From Bifidobacterium sp. ESL0769 (GTDB lineage Bacteria > Actinomycetota > Actinomycetes > Actinomycetales > Bifidobacteriaceae), in the NCBI RefSeq assembly GCF_029395495.1, contig NZ_CP113918.1, forward strand, positions 992,001 through 1,056,000: a stretch of DNA of 64,000 bases, read 5' to 3'. Both the position numbers and the translations under genes were made by a program. Under the pieces are notes generated by a model. It was not told where the DNA came from. It searched no databases and worked only from the letters and a program-made list of their open reading frames with translations. This document shows, piece by piece, positions 18,595 through 28,064 of the stretch. How positions within the stretch are numbered: position 1 is the stretch's first letter; each line of letters opens with the position of its first letter.

Positions 18595-20208
18595 TTATTT
18601 GGATACGTTCTTGTCTTCGGACGTTGCATGCGTATTGACCAGGAAATGTTCCTCGCCGGGGAGCACGGCGTTCAAAATCACCGCTACCACAAACGAGACC
18701 GCAATGCAGTTGGTGGCGAAAATCGATTGGAAGAGCTGCGGGAACTGGGCGAAGATGCCGCCGACCTGCGTGAAACCGATGCCGATGGTCAGCGAAAGCG
18801 CCGCGATGGTGGTGTTGCGCTGGCTGAAGCCTGCCTCGGCGATCATCTGGAAGCCGGAGAGGATGATGTTGCCGAACATCATGATGGTGCAGCCGCCAAG
18901 CACCGCCTGCGGCATCGAGTTGAAGAGCTGAGCGACGGCCGGCACAAAGCTGGCCAGGATGAGAATGAACCCGCCGGAAAGAATGACCTTGCGATTGACC
19001 ACCTTGGTGACGGCCACCAGTCCGATATTCTGTGCGAACGAGGTGAGCGGCAGACAACCGAACAGGCCGGAAACCGTGGAGATGAGCCCGTCTCCGGCGA
19101 TGGCTCCGGAAGTTTCCTTCTCGGTGGGCAGACGGTTCAGACCGACTTGGGAAAGCGCCGCGGTATCGCCCAGAACTTCAACGGAGGAGACGACGTAGAG
19201 CAGGGCGAAGGAAATGATGGATCCGGCGTCGAACGTCGGGGCGAACGGCATGAAATGAGGGACGCTGACGGCTTGCAGATGCTCAAAACCCGAGAAATCG
19301 ACCTTGCCGAAGAAAATGGCAACAATATAACCGACAACCAGACCGAAGAGAATCGAAAGCTGCTTGACGGTGCCCTTCATCAACAGCTGGAAGGCAAGGC
19401 AGGCGACCAACGAGATGAGGCCCAGCGTGAGGTTCTGCCAGCTGCCGAAGTCCTTGGCTCCTGCACCGCCGCCGAACGATGAAGCACCGGTGGAAAGCAG
19501 CGAGAAACCGATGGAGGTCACGACGATCGCAGAGACGATCGGTGGTACGTATTTCTTCCAGAATTGAGCGGTGAGGCCAAGAATCAGCTCGAGCAGGCCG
19601 CCGACGATGACGGCTCCCACAAGCGCTCCGTAGCCCTGTTTACCGACGATAGCGGTGGCGGCGGCGACGTAGGTGAAGGAGATGCCGGTGACCATCGGCA
19701 GACGGCTGCCGACGCGCCAGAGCGGGTAGAGCTGCAGGCAGGTGCCGAGGCCGGCGACCAAGAGGCCGTTCTGAATGATCATCGCGGATTGTGCCGGGGT
19801 CAGATGCGCGGCGGCGGTGACCAGAAAGATCGGGGCGAGGTTGGCGACGAACATCGCCATGACGTGCTGCAGGCCGAAGGGGATGCCACGCCAGAAGGAA
19901 ATCTGGCCGTCGAGGCTGGTCAGGGCCTCTTGCGTGCTGGATCTTGGCTGTGTGGTTTCTGCCGGTTCGGATGTGCCGCCGTCATGTTTTCGCCATGGCA
20001 GGTGGGATGCGAGTCCCGAAGCCGGCTTCCGCCCGGAATCATTTTGCGCGGTTGATGGAGGTTGTGTTGCTGTTGGAACCTGCATGTGTGAAGAAGACGA
20101 TGCGGTTTTGGGCGCAGCTGTGCCTCCGTCATTTGATGGATTGATATTCGAAGTTTCGGCCTCATTTTGCGGGCCGTGCTGATCAGTGCTCAAAGGGTCT
20201 CTTTTCAT
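18595..20208 (-). CDS. pbuX: NCS2 uracil/xanthine permease, likely xanthine uptake
   Basis: A 537-residue protein. From about residue 95 on it is a nucleobase-cation symporter-2 core of about 14 membrane segments (ISFWRGIPFGLQHVMAMF, SFTYVAAATAIVG, SSVEVLGDTAAL). It lies downstream of xpt on the same strand, as in the xpt-pbuX operons of other bacteria, which supports xanthine as substrate. The first 90 or so residues are an unusual hydrophilic tail rich in Thr, Ser, Gln and Pro. The start is unclear: ATG 20208 (MKRDPL) is the best ATG but has no good ribosome site, and a TTG at 20283 would add 25 residues. Confidence 0.85.
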   Translation of the reverse strand: MKRDPLSTDQHGPQNEAETSNINPSNDGGTAAPKTASSSSHMQVPTATQPPSTAQNDSGRKPASGLASHLPWRKHDGGTSEPAETTQPRSSTQEALTSLDGQISFWRGIPFGLQHVMAMFVANLAPIFLVTAAAHLTPAQSAMIIQNGLLVAGLGTCLQLYPLWRVGSRLPMVTGISFTYVAAATAIVGKQGYGALVGAVIVGGLLELILGLTAQFWKKYVPPIVSAIVVTSIGFSLLSTGASSFGGGAGAKDFGSWQNLTLGLISLVACLAFQLLMKGTVKQLSILFGLVVGYIVAIFFGKVDFSGFEHLQAVSVPHFMPFAPTFDAGSIISFALLYVVSSVEVLGDTAALSQVGLNRLPTEKETSGAIAGDGLISTVSGLFGCLPLTSFAQNIGLVAVTKVVNRKVILSGGFILILASFVPAVAQLFNSMPQAVLGGCTIMMFGNIILSGFQMIAEAGFSQRNTTIAALSLTIGIGFTQVGGIFAQFPQLFQSIFATNCIAVSFVVAVILNAVLPGEEHFLVNTHATSEDKNVSK

Positions 20209-20469
20209 GATGAAATTGAGATAGTGCTGACAGCAAAAAGTGTACGCCCGCCAGTAGGCAGACGTGTTTTGGGTGTTTCTCAAAGGAATATGCTCATTAT
20301 GGCTCGCCCGGGTTCGCAGGGATTCGTTCTGTTTCGTAAGAGCACGTCCGGATTCATTCCGGTCTATTCATGTTCGATGCGTAATAAAACAAAAGCGGCC
20401 GCAGGAAAGCTATCCCATGCAAACCGCCTGATGTAATTATCGATTCAGACTAAATATAACCGCGAAAAC

Positions 20470-21048
20470 TTAGGCGAATTCGATGGTGCCTTTTTCGCCG
20501 TCCATCGACTTGACGATGGCGAGAGAAGCGACATTGTAACCGGCTTCACGCAGTTCCTTGCCGCCGCGCTGGAAGCCTTTTTCGATGGCGATGCCGATGC
20601 CTTCGATAATCACGCCTGCCTCGTTGCAGATGTCGATGAGACCATGCATGGCTTTGCCGTTGGCCAGGAAGTCGTCGACCAGCAGGACGTGCTCGCCTTT
20701 GGTGAGGAAGCGCTTGGAGACGATGACAGGGAATTCCTTCTGTTTGGTGTAGGAATAGACGCGCGCGGTGTATTGGTCGCCGTCGAGGTTGATGGATTGG
20801 GTTTTCTTGGCGAAAACGACGGGAACGTTGCCGAAATGCTGGGCCGCGATGCAGGCGATGCCGATGCCGCTGGCCTCGATGGTCAGTATCTTGTCAATTT
20901 TCTTGCCGGCAAAGATGCGGGCCCATTCCGCGCCCATGTCGTTGAAAAGCGTCACGTCGCACTGGTGGTTCAGGAAAGCGTCGACCTTGAGCACGTCGCC
21001 CGGCTTGACGGTTCCGTCCCGACGAATCCTGTCTTCAAGTTCCTTCAT
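20470..21048 (-). CDS. xpt: Xanthine phosphoribosyltransferase
   Basis: A 192-residue type I PRTase. It has the PRPP-binding segment [14 protein letters not shown] and the Xpt-like start [14 protein letters not shown]. It joins xanthine to PRPP to form XMP, which guaA in this window can convert to GMP. ATG 21048 follows GAGAGGA; the frame extends upstream, but those residues do not match the family. The 260 bases between xpt and pbuX show no clear terminator, so co-transcription is possible. I saw no purine riboswitch in the leader (21049-21360), a gene-free region that also holds the pcrA promoter. Confidence 0.93.
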   Translation of the reverse strand: MKELEDRIRRDGTVKPGDVLKVDAFLNHQCDVTLFNDMGAEWARIFAGKKIDKILTIEASGIGIACIAAQHFGNVPVVFAKKTQSINLDGDQYTARVYSYTKQKEFPVIVSKRFLTKGEHVLLVDDFLANGKAMHGLIDICNEAGVIIEGIGIAIEKGFQRGGKELREAGYNVASLAIVKSMDGEKGTIEFA

Positions 21049-21360
21049 ATCTTCCTCTCGTTTCCGTCGGTAGGTCGTTACGCCGATGCCCCAAGCAAAG
21101 CGCATATATGGTCTCTGAGCATAATCAATGCATATGACGAAGATGAATCGGGCTCAGAAGTGATTGCATATATCATTTATATTCATTATTTATAGATAAC
21201 AATATAAATACCATCGAAAATTTTGTCGAACGTTTCTTCAGCCCTTTATTTGGCTCAAAACTTGGTATTTTCAATACTTGTTCGTTGCCGATGGTTCTCC
21301 TTGATTTCGTTTCCCGCATAGCGCTTCGATGACAACTGTGTGTGATAGAAATGAAGTCCT

Positions 21361-24180
21361 ATGGCAGACGGGCGGAGCTGGATTAAGGGCGCTCGCGAAA
21401 CGGCTTTTTCGAAGGGAATGGGTGTGGCACAGGATCCGGATTTGATTGCACGAAGCGCCGAGGAACTGGTCGGCGATCTCAACGAACAGCAGGCCAAGGC
21501 GGTGCAGTATCGCGGGCCGGCGCTGCTGATCGGTGCCGGTGCGGGGTCGGGCAAGACCCGCGTGCTCACCCGGCGTGTGGCATGGATTCTTTCGCAGTTC
21601 GGCGCGTGGCCCAGCCAGATTCTCGCCATCACCTTCACCAACAAGGCCGCCGCCGAAATGCGCGAGCGTTTGGAAACGCTGATTGGCCCGGTGGCCGAAC
21701 ATATGTGGATCTCGACCTTCCATTCCGCTTGCGTACGCATTCTGCGGCGGGACGGCAAGACCATCGGCCTCAATTCCGGCTTTTCCATTTATGATACCGC
21801 CGACAGTCAGCGGTTGGTCAAACTCATCGGCACCAGCCTCAACGTCGATTTGAAACGCTATACGCCGCGCGCCATCCTCGCCCAGATTTCCGATTACAAG
21901 AACAAGCTTGTCGGCTGGAAGGAACTGCTCAAGACCTACGCGCCGGACTATACACCCGGTCAGCAGGGCTATCAGCTGGGACGTTACGACAACGCCGAGG
22001 CGCTCTACGCCGTTGTTTATGCGGAATATCAGCATCGTCTCGCCGCCGCGAACGCCGTCGATTTCGACGATTTGATTGTGCGCACCGTCGAGCTCTTACA
22101 CGAGCATCCCGAAGTCGCGGATTACTATCATCACAAGTTCCGTTACATTCTTGTCGACGAATACCAGGACACCAATCACGCCCAGTATCAGCTGGTGCGC
22201 GAGCTTTCCGGCATCGACAGCGCCAATCGTCCGGCCGTGGGTTCGGAAGCTGGAAACCAGCCGGTCGCAGGGCGAGAAGGCCCGGCTTGGGTGACTGTCG
22301 TCGGTGATTCCGACCAGTCCATCTATGCCTTCCGCGGTGCCGATATCAGTAACATCCAGGATTTCGAAAAGGACTTCCCGGGAGCACTTACCATCATGCT
22401 GGAGCAGAACTACCGCTCCACGCAGACCATCCTCGACGCGGCCAACGCCGTTATTTCCAAGAACACCGGACGCAAGCCCAAGAAGCTCTGGACTTCGCTC
22501 GGCAAAGGGGATCCAATCGTGGGCTACGCGGCCGACAACGCGCAGCAGGAAGGCGGCTGGATCGCCAACGAGATCGCCAACTTGCGAAGTGAAAACGGGT
22601 ATCGCTATTCCGACATGGCCATCATGTACCGTGCCAACGCGCAATCCCGTGCGCTCGAAGAGGCACTGATCAACGCCGGGATTCCCTACCAGCTGGTCGG
22701 CGGCACAAAATTCTACGAACGCCGCGAGGTCAAGGACGCCATCGCTTACTTGCAGGCCATCACCAACCCGGCCGACAGCGTCAACATGCGCCGCATCATG
22801 AACACCCCGAAGCGTGGGCTTGGCGCACGTGCGGAATCCATGGTCGCGGCTTATGCCGAGACACACGATGTGCCGTTCTGGGGCGGCATCGAACACATGG
22901 ATGAAATTCCAGACCTGCCAACCCGCACACGTACCAAGCTCGGGGAGTTCCGAGACCTGATGCGAGGCTTGATGCAGTTCGCGACCGACCACGATTCCAA
23001 ACCATCCGAGATCGTGGCGGAAGTGCTCAACCAATCCAAGCTGCTCGAGGAACTACAGCGTTCCACCGACCCGCAGGACGAGTCGCGCGTCGAGAACCTT
23101 TCGCAGTTGCAGTCAGTGGCCGCCGAGTTCGAGCAGAAGACCCCGGATGCCACGCTTTCCGGCTTCCTCGAGACCACCGCTCTAGTCGCCGATTCCGACC
23201 AGCTACCCGGCGAGGGGGAGGACACGGGCAAAGTCACGCTGATGACTTTGCACACGGCCAAGGGCCTCGAATACCCGGTCGTCTTCCTGACCGGCATGGA
23301 GCAGGGAACTTTCCCGCATTCGCGCTCGCTTGAAGACGAGCAGGAGCTTTCCGAAGAACGCCGCCTCGCCTACGTGGGCATCACCCGCGCCAAGCAGCGG
23401 CTCTACGTCACCCGCGCGGCCGTGCGCTCGCAGTGGGGGCAGGCCAACGACATGATGCCCAGCCAGTTCCTTGACGAGATTCCCGACAATCTGATCGAAT
23501 GGAAGCGTCGCGAGGCCGGCGTCGAGCGCATGCGTTCCGGCTGGGGTAGCGGTTCCGGCGACAGTGATTTCGATGACGAATTCGGTGGTTGGGAGGACGA
23601 TGACGGCTTCTCGTCAGGTTCGACCTTCGGCGGTTCAGGTTCATCGTCTTCCTACGGTGGTTCGCGTGGTTCTGGCCGTTCCTCTTATGGTTCGGGACGT
23701 TCTGGGTATGGCTCTCGTTCCGGTTCCTCCTATGGTTCCGGATCGTCGTACGGTTCCCATTCCGGCGGTTATGGTTCGTCCGGCGGCTCGCGTTCGGGTT
23801 CCCGTTCCTTGTACGGTTCCGGTTCTAGCTACCGCAGTTCGTCATCCCGTTCAGGTTATGGTTCGCATTCTTCCGGCGGTTCCTCGTACGGTTCGTCCTC
23901 ATATAGTTCCGGTTCGCACACGCGCGGTGGCAAGGTGACCACGCGCAGAACAACACCGAAATCCACCTCGCGTTCTGTACCGGCTTCAGCGCTCAAAAAA
24001 GACAACAAGCTCGACATCTCCGATTTCAGCATCGGCGACAAGATTACACACGACCAGTATGGCCTGGGCACGGTTGTAGATACCCAAGACAAGGGCCGCA
24101 ACTCGATCATCACCGTCGATTTCGGCTCCGACGGTGTCAAGCGCCTGATGCTGCGTGTGGCTCCAATTGAGAAACTTTGA
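21361..24180 (+). CDS. pcrA: PcrA/UvrD-type superfamily 1A DNA helicase with a low-complexity tail
   Basis: A 939-residue protein. Helicase motifs are in order: LNEQQAKAV (Q motif), GAGAGSGKT (motif I), DEYQDTNHAQY (II), VGDSDQSIYAFRGA (III), LEQNYRS (IV), MTLHTAKGLEYPVVF (V), RRLAYVGITRAK (VI). It unwinds DNA 3' to 5' in repair and replication-conflict resolution. There is an extra stretch of about 25 residues between motifs II and III. Residues of about 750-855 are almost only Gly, Ser, Tyr and Arg. A Tudor/SH3-like domain ends the protein (SIGDKITHDQYGLGTVV), as in PcrA, where it contacts RNA polymerase. The start is not certain: ATG 21361 lacks a good ribosome site, and ATG 21418 follows GAAGGGA. 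Confidence 0.95.
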   Translation: MADGRSWIKGARETAFSKGMGVAQDPDLIARSAEELVGDLNEQQAKAVQYRGPALLIGAGAGSGKTRVLTRRVAWILSQFGAWPSQILAITFTNKAAAEMRERLETLIGPVAEHMWISTFHSACVRILRRDGKTIGLNSGFSIYDTADSQRLVKLIGTSLNVDLKRYTPRAILAQISDYKNKLVGWKELLKTYAPDYTPGQQGYQLGRYDNAEALYAVVYAEYQHRLAAANAVDFDDLIVRTVELLHEHPEVADYYHHKFRYILVDEYQDTNHAQYQLVRELSGIDSANRPAVGSEAGNQPVAGREGPAWVTVVGDSDQSIYAFRGADISNIQDFEKDFPGALTIMLEQNYRSTQTILDAANAVISKNTGRKPKKLWTSLGKGDPIVGYAADNAQQEGGWIANEIANLRSENGYRYSDMAIMYRANAQSRALEEALINAGIPYQLVGGTKFYERREVKDAIAYLQAITNPADSVNMRRIMNTPKRGLGARAESMVAAYAETHDVPFWGGIEHMDEIPDLPTRTRTKLGEFRDLMRGLMQFATDHDSKPSEIVAEVLNQSKLLEELQRSTDPQDESRVENLSQLQSVAAEFEQKTPDATLSGFLETTALVADSDQLPGEGEDTGKVTLMTLHTAKGLEYPVVFLTGMEQGTFPHSRSLEDEQELSEERRLAYVGITRAKQRLYVTRAAVRSQWGQANDMMPSQFLDEIPDNLIEWKRREAGVERMRSGWGSGSGDSDFDDEFGGWEDDDGFSSGSTFGGSGSSSSYGGSRGSGRSSYGSGRSGYGSRSGSSYGSGSSYGSHSGGYGSSGGSRSGSRSLYGSGSSYRSSSSRSGYGSHSSGGSSYGSSSYSSGSHTRGGKVTTRRTTPKSTSRSVPASALKKDNKLDISDFSIGDKITHDQYGLGTVVDTQDKGRNSIITVDFGSDGVKRLMLRVAPIEKL

Positions 24181-24258
24181 ATTGATTTCCGGGTGGCATT
24201 GAGTTTGTTTTAGTTTTTCGAATTCCCGTTTTCAAGTGGTTTCAGCCGTTTGGGATAG

Positions 24259-24295
24259 TGGCCTGCATTGTTGTATACAATGTGGGCCATTTTTT
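24259..24295 (+). terminator. Terminator after pcrA
   Basis: TGGCCTGCATTGT (24259-24271) pairs with 24277-24289 over 13 positions, two of them wobble pairs in RNA. It is followed by six T residues. Confidence 0.85.
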
Positions 24296-24365
24296 AATTC
24301 GGTCTCTTTCGTGTCGGTTATTCCCTAATATTGCCTCGAATGGTCAGAACAAACGTTCACAATGC

Positions 24366-24397
24366 AGACTTTACATTTGTAAAAATAGTGATAGTCT
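24366..24397 (+). promoter_or_regulatory. Nested palindrome before the nucleoside operon
   Basis: TTTACA-TT-TGTAAA (24370-24383) is a perfect 6+6 inverted repeat lying inside a second pair, AGACT (24366-24370) and AGTCT (24393-24397). It is about 80 bases before the transporter gene. It may be the operator for the SorC-type regulator encoded in the operon. The assignment is inferred from position. Confidence 0.4.
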
Positions 24398-24463
24398 ATA
24401 GACAGTTCGGTTAAAGATGCCGGATTGTAGTTGCAAAACTTTTAAAGGCGAAAGGATTTGTAT

Positions 24464-25210
24464 ATGCCTACGCAAGAGAGATTCCAAGGTAATTATATTC
24501 AATGGCTTGGTGCTGAATTCAAGAAGATCAATCTGGTCGCCGCCATGATTTGGTTCTTCGGCATCGGCTTCCAGACGGCGCTGTTGGTCACCAACCCGAT
24601 CACGTGGCAGGCCGTCATCACCTATCTGGCCACCGTAGTCGGCCTGGGCTGCACCGTCTACATGATGGTGGGAGCGCCTATCAACGGGCTCCTCGGCTTG
24701 ATCAGTGTCTTCGGCTTCGTAACCGTCAATCTGTTTGCCCACCATTGGTGGAGCGTCGTTGATCAGCTCATCTTCGCCTGCGCCATCGATATCCCGCTGA
24801 TGATGAAGTGGAGGACCTGGGGCGAGGACTTCGGCGCCAAGGTGCGCAAGCTGCATGTCAAGGGCTGGATGGTCACCATCGCGGCCATCGCCATCGAATG
24901 GATCATCCTCTTCCAGGTCGCCCGCATCCTCAAGGATCCGCAGCCGGCGGTCGACGCGCTGGTGCTTTCCTTCGGCGCTACGGCTTCGGTGCTGTGCGTG
25001 ATGCACGTCTCCAACACCTACACCCTGTGGCTTGCTGAGGATATCGTCAACGTCCTTCTTTGGTTCTATGCCCTCAAGGATGGTTACAGCCCGTCCGCGC
25101 TGCCGATGCTCGTCAGCACGATGATGTACACCGCCACCGCCATTTATGGCCAGTTCTTCAGTGTCTGGCACAAGGCAGGCAAGGCCAACAGCCAAGTGGC
25201 GAAGGCCTGA
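24464..25210 (+). CDS. PnuC-family transporter, likely nucleoside uptake
   Basis: A 248-residue membrane protein with about seven segments and the PnuC pattern [18 protein letters not shown]. Characterised PnuC-type proteins carry vitamin-linked ribosides (nicotinamide riboside, thiamine) by facilitated diffusion followed by metabolic trapping. Relatives placed with deo genes (PnuN) are proposed to carry deoxynucleosides, and here it leads a deoC-deoB-deoD-pdp operon. Nucleoside transport is therefore the best inference. GAAAGGA precedes ATG 24464; a TTG two codons upstream is less likely. Confidence 0.8.
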   Translation: MPTQERFQGNYIQWLGAEFKKINLVAAMIWFFGIGFQTALLVTNPITWQAVITYLATVVGLGCTVYMMVGAPINGLLGLISVFGFVTVNLFAHHWWSVVDQLIFACAIDIPLMMKWRTWGEDFGAKVRKLHVKGWMVTIAAIAIEWIILFQVARILKDPQPAVDALVLSFGATASVLCVMHVSNTYTLWLAEDIVNVLLWFYALKDGYSPSALPMLVSTMMYTATAIYGQFFSVWHKAGKANSQVAKA

Positions 25211-25296
25211 TAGATTTATTGTCATTCGCGGGTCGTCGTATCCTCTTAAAGCTACGAATACGGCGGCCCTATCCAAAGAATAAGAGGTTATTAATA

Positions 25297-25965
25297 ATGA
25301 ACAAAGCAACATTGGCAAAATACATCGACCACACCTATCTGAAGGCCAACGCCACGAAGGCCGATATCGTCAGGATCTGCGACGAAGCCAAGCAATACAA
25401 CACGGCTTCCGTGTGCGTCAACGCATACTGGGCCGCATTGGTCACCGAGCAGCTGGCCGGCACCGACATCAACACCTGCTGCGTGGTGGGCTTCCCCCTG
25501 GGAGCCACAAGCACCGCTTCCAAGGTGTTCGAAGCCCAGCAGGCCATCAAGGACGGCGCCAAGGAAATCGACATGGTCATCAACGTCGGCGAACTGATCG
25601 CCGGTGCAGATGACAACGTTGAAGCGGATATCAAAGCCGTCGCCGATGCCGTTCACGCTTCGGGCAAGCTTTTGAAGGTCATCATCGAGACCTCGTTCCT
25701 CGACCATGACCAGAAGGTGCGCGCCTGCGAGCTTAGCGAAAAGGCCGGAGCTGATTTCGTCAAGACCTCGACCGGGTTCAGCTCGGCTGGTGCCAAGGCC
25801 GAGGATGTCGCGCTGATGCGTCAGACCGTCGGCGATCGCCTGGGTGTTAAGGCGTCCGGCGGTATCCACAGCTATGAAGAGGCCATGCAGATGATCGACG
25901 CCGGTGCCACCCGTTTGGGCGTCAGCGCGACCATCAAGATTCTTGAGGGAGCGGAAGAGAACTAA
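25297..25965 (+). CDS. deoC: Deoxyribose-phosphate aldolase (nucleoside pathway)
   Basis: A 222-residue class I aldolase. Schiff-base Lys156 is in DFVKTSTGF, the second lysine Lys185 in [10 protein letters not shown], and the proton-relay Asp in EIDMVIN. It keeps the Gly-Gly phosphate loop of canonical DeoC, unlike the copy at 6.1 kb. It cleaves 2-deoxyribose-5-P to glyceraldehyde-3-P and acetaldehyde, the last step of deoxynucleoside catabolism. AGAGG precedes ATG 25297. deoB starts three bases after the stop. Confidence 0.96.
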   Translation: MNKATLAKYIDHTYLKANATKADIVRICDEAKQYNTASVCVNAYWAALVTEQLAGTDINTCCVVGFPLGATSTASKVFEAQQAIKDGAKEIDMVINVGELIAGADDNVEADIKAVADAVHASGKLLKVIIETSFLDHDQKVRACELSEKAGADFVKTSTGFSSAGAKAEDVALMRQTVGDRLGVKASGGIHSYEEAMQMIDAGATRLGVSATIKILEGAEEN

Positions 25966-25967
25966 TC

Positions 25968-27155
25968 ATGAAATACAATCGCATTTTTGGTTTGGTAATG
26001 GATTCCATCGGCACCGGTGCAGCTCCTGATGCCGCAAAGTTCGGCGACGAAGGTTCCGATACCTTGGGCACCATCGGCAAGTTCTTTGATGGCAAACTGC
26101 ATCTGCCGAATTTCGCAAGGCTCGGCATCTCGAACCTGAGGGACACCCCGATTGAGGGTGTGCCCGCGGCCGAGCACCCGATCGGCTGCTTCGGCAAGAT
26201 GGAAGAAGTCTCGGTGAGCAAGGACAGCATGTCCGGCCACTGGGAAATGATGGGCCTTCCCGTCACCCAGCAGTTGAGCTTCTTCCCGAACGGCTTCCCG
26301 GACGACATCCTCGACCCGATTTCCGAATTCTCCGGACGCAAGATCGTGGGTAACCGCCCCGAATCCGGCACGCAGATTCTCGAAGAGCTCGGCGAGCACC
26401 AGATGAAGACGGGCGACCTGATCATCTACACTTCCGGCGATTCCGTATTGCAGATCGCGGCGCATGAGGACATCATCCCGGTCAAGGAACTCTATCGTAT
26501 CTCCGAATTCGCACGCAGCCTGGTCAACGGTCCGAAATACGTCGTCGGCCGCATCATCGCCCGTCCGTACGTTGGCAGCGGCAAGGGTCACTTCACTCGT
26601 ACCGCCAACCGTCACGACTTCACCTTGAAGCCGCTGGGCGAAACCGATCTGGACAAGCTGCGGGAGGCCGGTTTCAAGACCATCGGCATCGGCAAGGTCA
26701 ATGACATCTTCTCCGGACAGGGCATCGACGAAGGCTACCACAACCAGAGCAACATGGACGGCATGGACCATCTCGACCACGTCATGACGCAGGACTTCAC
26801 GGGTTTCTGCTTCACCAACCTGGTTGATTTCGACGCCATGTACGGCCACCGCCGCAACCCGGAAGGCGACGGCAACGCCTTGATGGACCTCGATCGCAGG
26901 CTGGGCACCGTGCTCGACAACCTGCACGATGACGACCTGCTGATGATTACGGCCGACCACGGCAACGACCCCTGCTTCAAGGGGACGGACCACACTAGGG
27001 AATACGTCCCGCTGCTGGCCTATTCGCCGAGCATGAAGCATCCGGGAAGCCTGGGAATCCGCAAGACCTTCTCCGATTACGGCGCCACCGTTCTCGACAA
27101 CTTCGGCGTAAAGACCGACATGCCGGGCACCAGCTTCCTTTCGGAGCTCAACTAA
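25968..27155 (+). CDS. deoB: Phosphopentomutase
   Basis: A 395-residue alkaline-phosphatase-superfamily enzyme. It has the N-terminal metal-binding VMDSIGTGAAPDAAKFGDEG and the C-terminal ADHGNDPCFKGTDHTREYVP. It moves phosphate from C1 to C5 of ribose or deoxyribose, linking the nucleoside phosphorylases to deoC. It follows deoC by two bases. Confidence 0.97.
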   Translation: MKYNRIFGLVMDSIGTGAAPDAAKFGDEGSDTLGTIGKFFDGKLHLPNFARLGISNLRDTPIEGVPAAEHPIGCFGKMEEVSVSKDSMSGHWEMMGLPVTQQLSFFPNGFPDDILDPISEFSGRKIVGNRPESGTQILEELGEHQMKTGDLIIYTSGDSVLQIAAHEDIIPVKELYRISEFARSLVNGPKYVVGRIIARPYVGSGKGHFTRTANRHDFTLKPLGETDLDKLREAGFKTIGIGKVNDIFSGQGIDEGYHNQSNMDGMDHLDHVMTQDFTGFCFTNLVDFDAMYGHRRNPEGDGNALMDLDRRLGTVLDNLHDDDLLMITADHGNDPCFKGTDHTREYVPLLAYSPSMKHPGSLGIRKTFSDYGATVLDNFGVKTDMPGTSFLSELN

Positions 27156-27353
27156 GCTGAATGAAGCTTAACAAAGTTCGACCAAGTAGTATCTATATAT
27201 AAATAAATATATCGATATATGATTCCGACGTATCGATTGGCGGTCTCCAACGGATAGCGCATTGCGGTACGTCGGAATTGATACCAAATTAATATTTTTA
27301 GTCATCTTTAGCCACTTTGATAAGTGGCCGATACAAATTAAAGGAGATTTGTA
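27156..27353 (+). other. Structured intercistronic region before deoD
   Basis: It contains AT-rich repeats (about 27190-27220), an 11-bp perfect outer stem (ATTCCGACGTA 27222-27232 with 27268-27278) enclosing a smaller TTGG/CCAA pairing, and GCCACTT/AAGTGGC near 27311-27328 just before the ribosome site AAAGGAG of deoD. It could be a promoter plus operator, an mRNA processing region, or an internal attenuator dividing the operon. No gene is visible. Confidence 0.45.
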
Positions 27354-28064
27354 ATGAGCACCCATATTGATGCGCAACGTGGTGATATCGCCGAAACCGT
27401 ATTGATGCCGGGAGATCCGTTGCGTGCCAAGTACATCGCCGAGAACTTCCTGACCGATCCCAAGCGTTACAACACCGTGCGCAATGCGTTCGGCTACACC
27501 GGAACGTATAGGGGCAAGCCCGTTTCCGTGCAGGCCACCGGCATGGGCATTCCCTCGCTGTCGATCTATACCACCGAACTCATCAAGGACTTCGGCGTGA
27601 AGAACCTCATCCGCGTCGGCTCATGCGGAGGCCTCGGCAAGGACGTCAAACTTCGCGACATCCTCATCGCCCAAAGCGCCAGCACCGATTCCTCCATCAT
27701 CCACAACACCTTCGGCCAGGGCGTCTATTTCGCGCCCACCGCGGACTTCGGCCTTCTTGAGGATTCCTATCAGGTGGCGAAAGCCAAGGGAATCTCGGTG
27801 AAAGTCGGCAACATCCTCTCCGAAGACCGTTTCTACGATGACGAGCTCGATATCAACAAGCTCGCCGATTACGGCATCATGGGCGCAGAGATGGAGGCCG
27901 CGGGTCTTTACCTGCTCGCTTCCAAGCATCATGTCAAGGCTTTGGCTATTTCAACTGTCAGCGATATGATTGGCACAGACGAGGGGCTGAGCGCCGAAGA
28001 ACGTGCGACCACCTTCAACGAGATGATTGAAATTTGCCTGGAGGTGGCTTATCAGCAATCATGA
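27354..28064 (+). CDS. deoD: Purine nucleoside phosphorylase (hexameric type)
   Basis: A 236-residue protein opening MSTHIDAQRGDIAETVLMPG, with GDPLRAKYIAENF, the phosphate-binding region, and IRVGSCGGL. MGAEMEAAGLYLLA is the nucleoside pocket, and VSDMIGTDEGLSAEER holds the catalytic Asp of the trimeric/hexameric DeoD type. It phosphorolyses purine (deoxy)ribonucleosides to base plus (deoxy)ribose-1-P. Its stop overlaps the start of the regulator gene (ATGA). Confidence 0.97.
   Translation: MSTHIDAQRGDIAETVLMPGDPLRAKYIAENFLTDPKRYNTVRNAFGYTGTYRGKPVSVQATGMGIPSLSIYTTELIKDFGVKNLIRVGSCGGLGKDVKLRDILIAQSASTDSSIIHNTFGQGVYFAPTADFGLLEDSYQVAKAKGISVKVGNILSEDRFYDDELDINKLADYGIMGAEMEAAGLYLLASKHHVKALAISTVSDMIGTDEGLSAEERATTFNEMIEICLEVAYQQS

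Noticed and set aside
21049..21360. Purine riboswitch before xpt
   Set aside because: xpt-pbuX operons in Firmicutes often have one, but I could not find the conserved riboswitch core in either strand of this leader.
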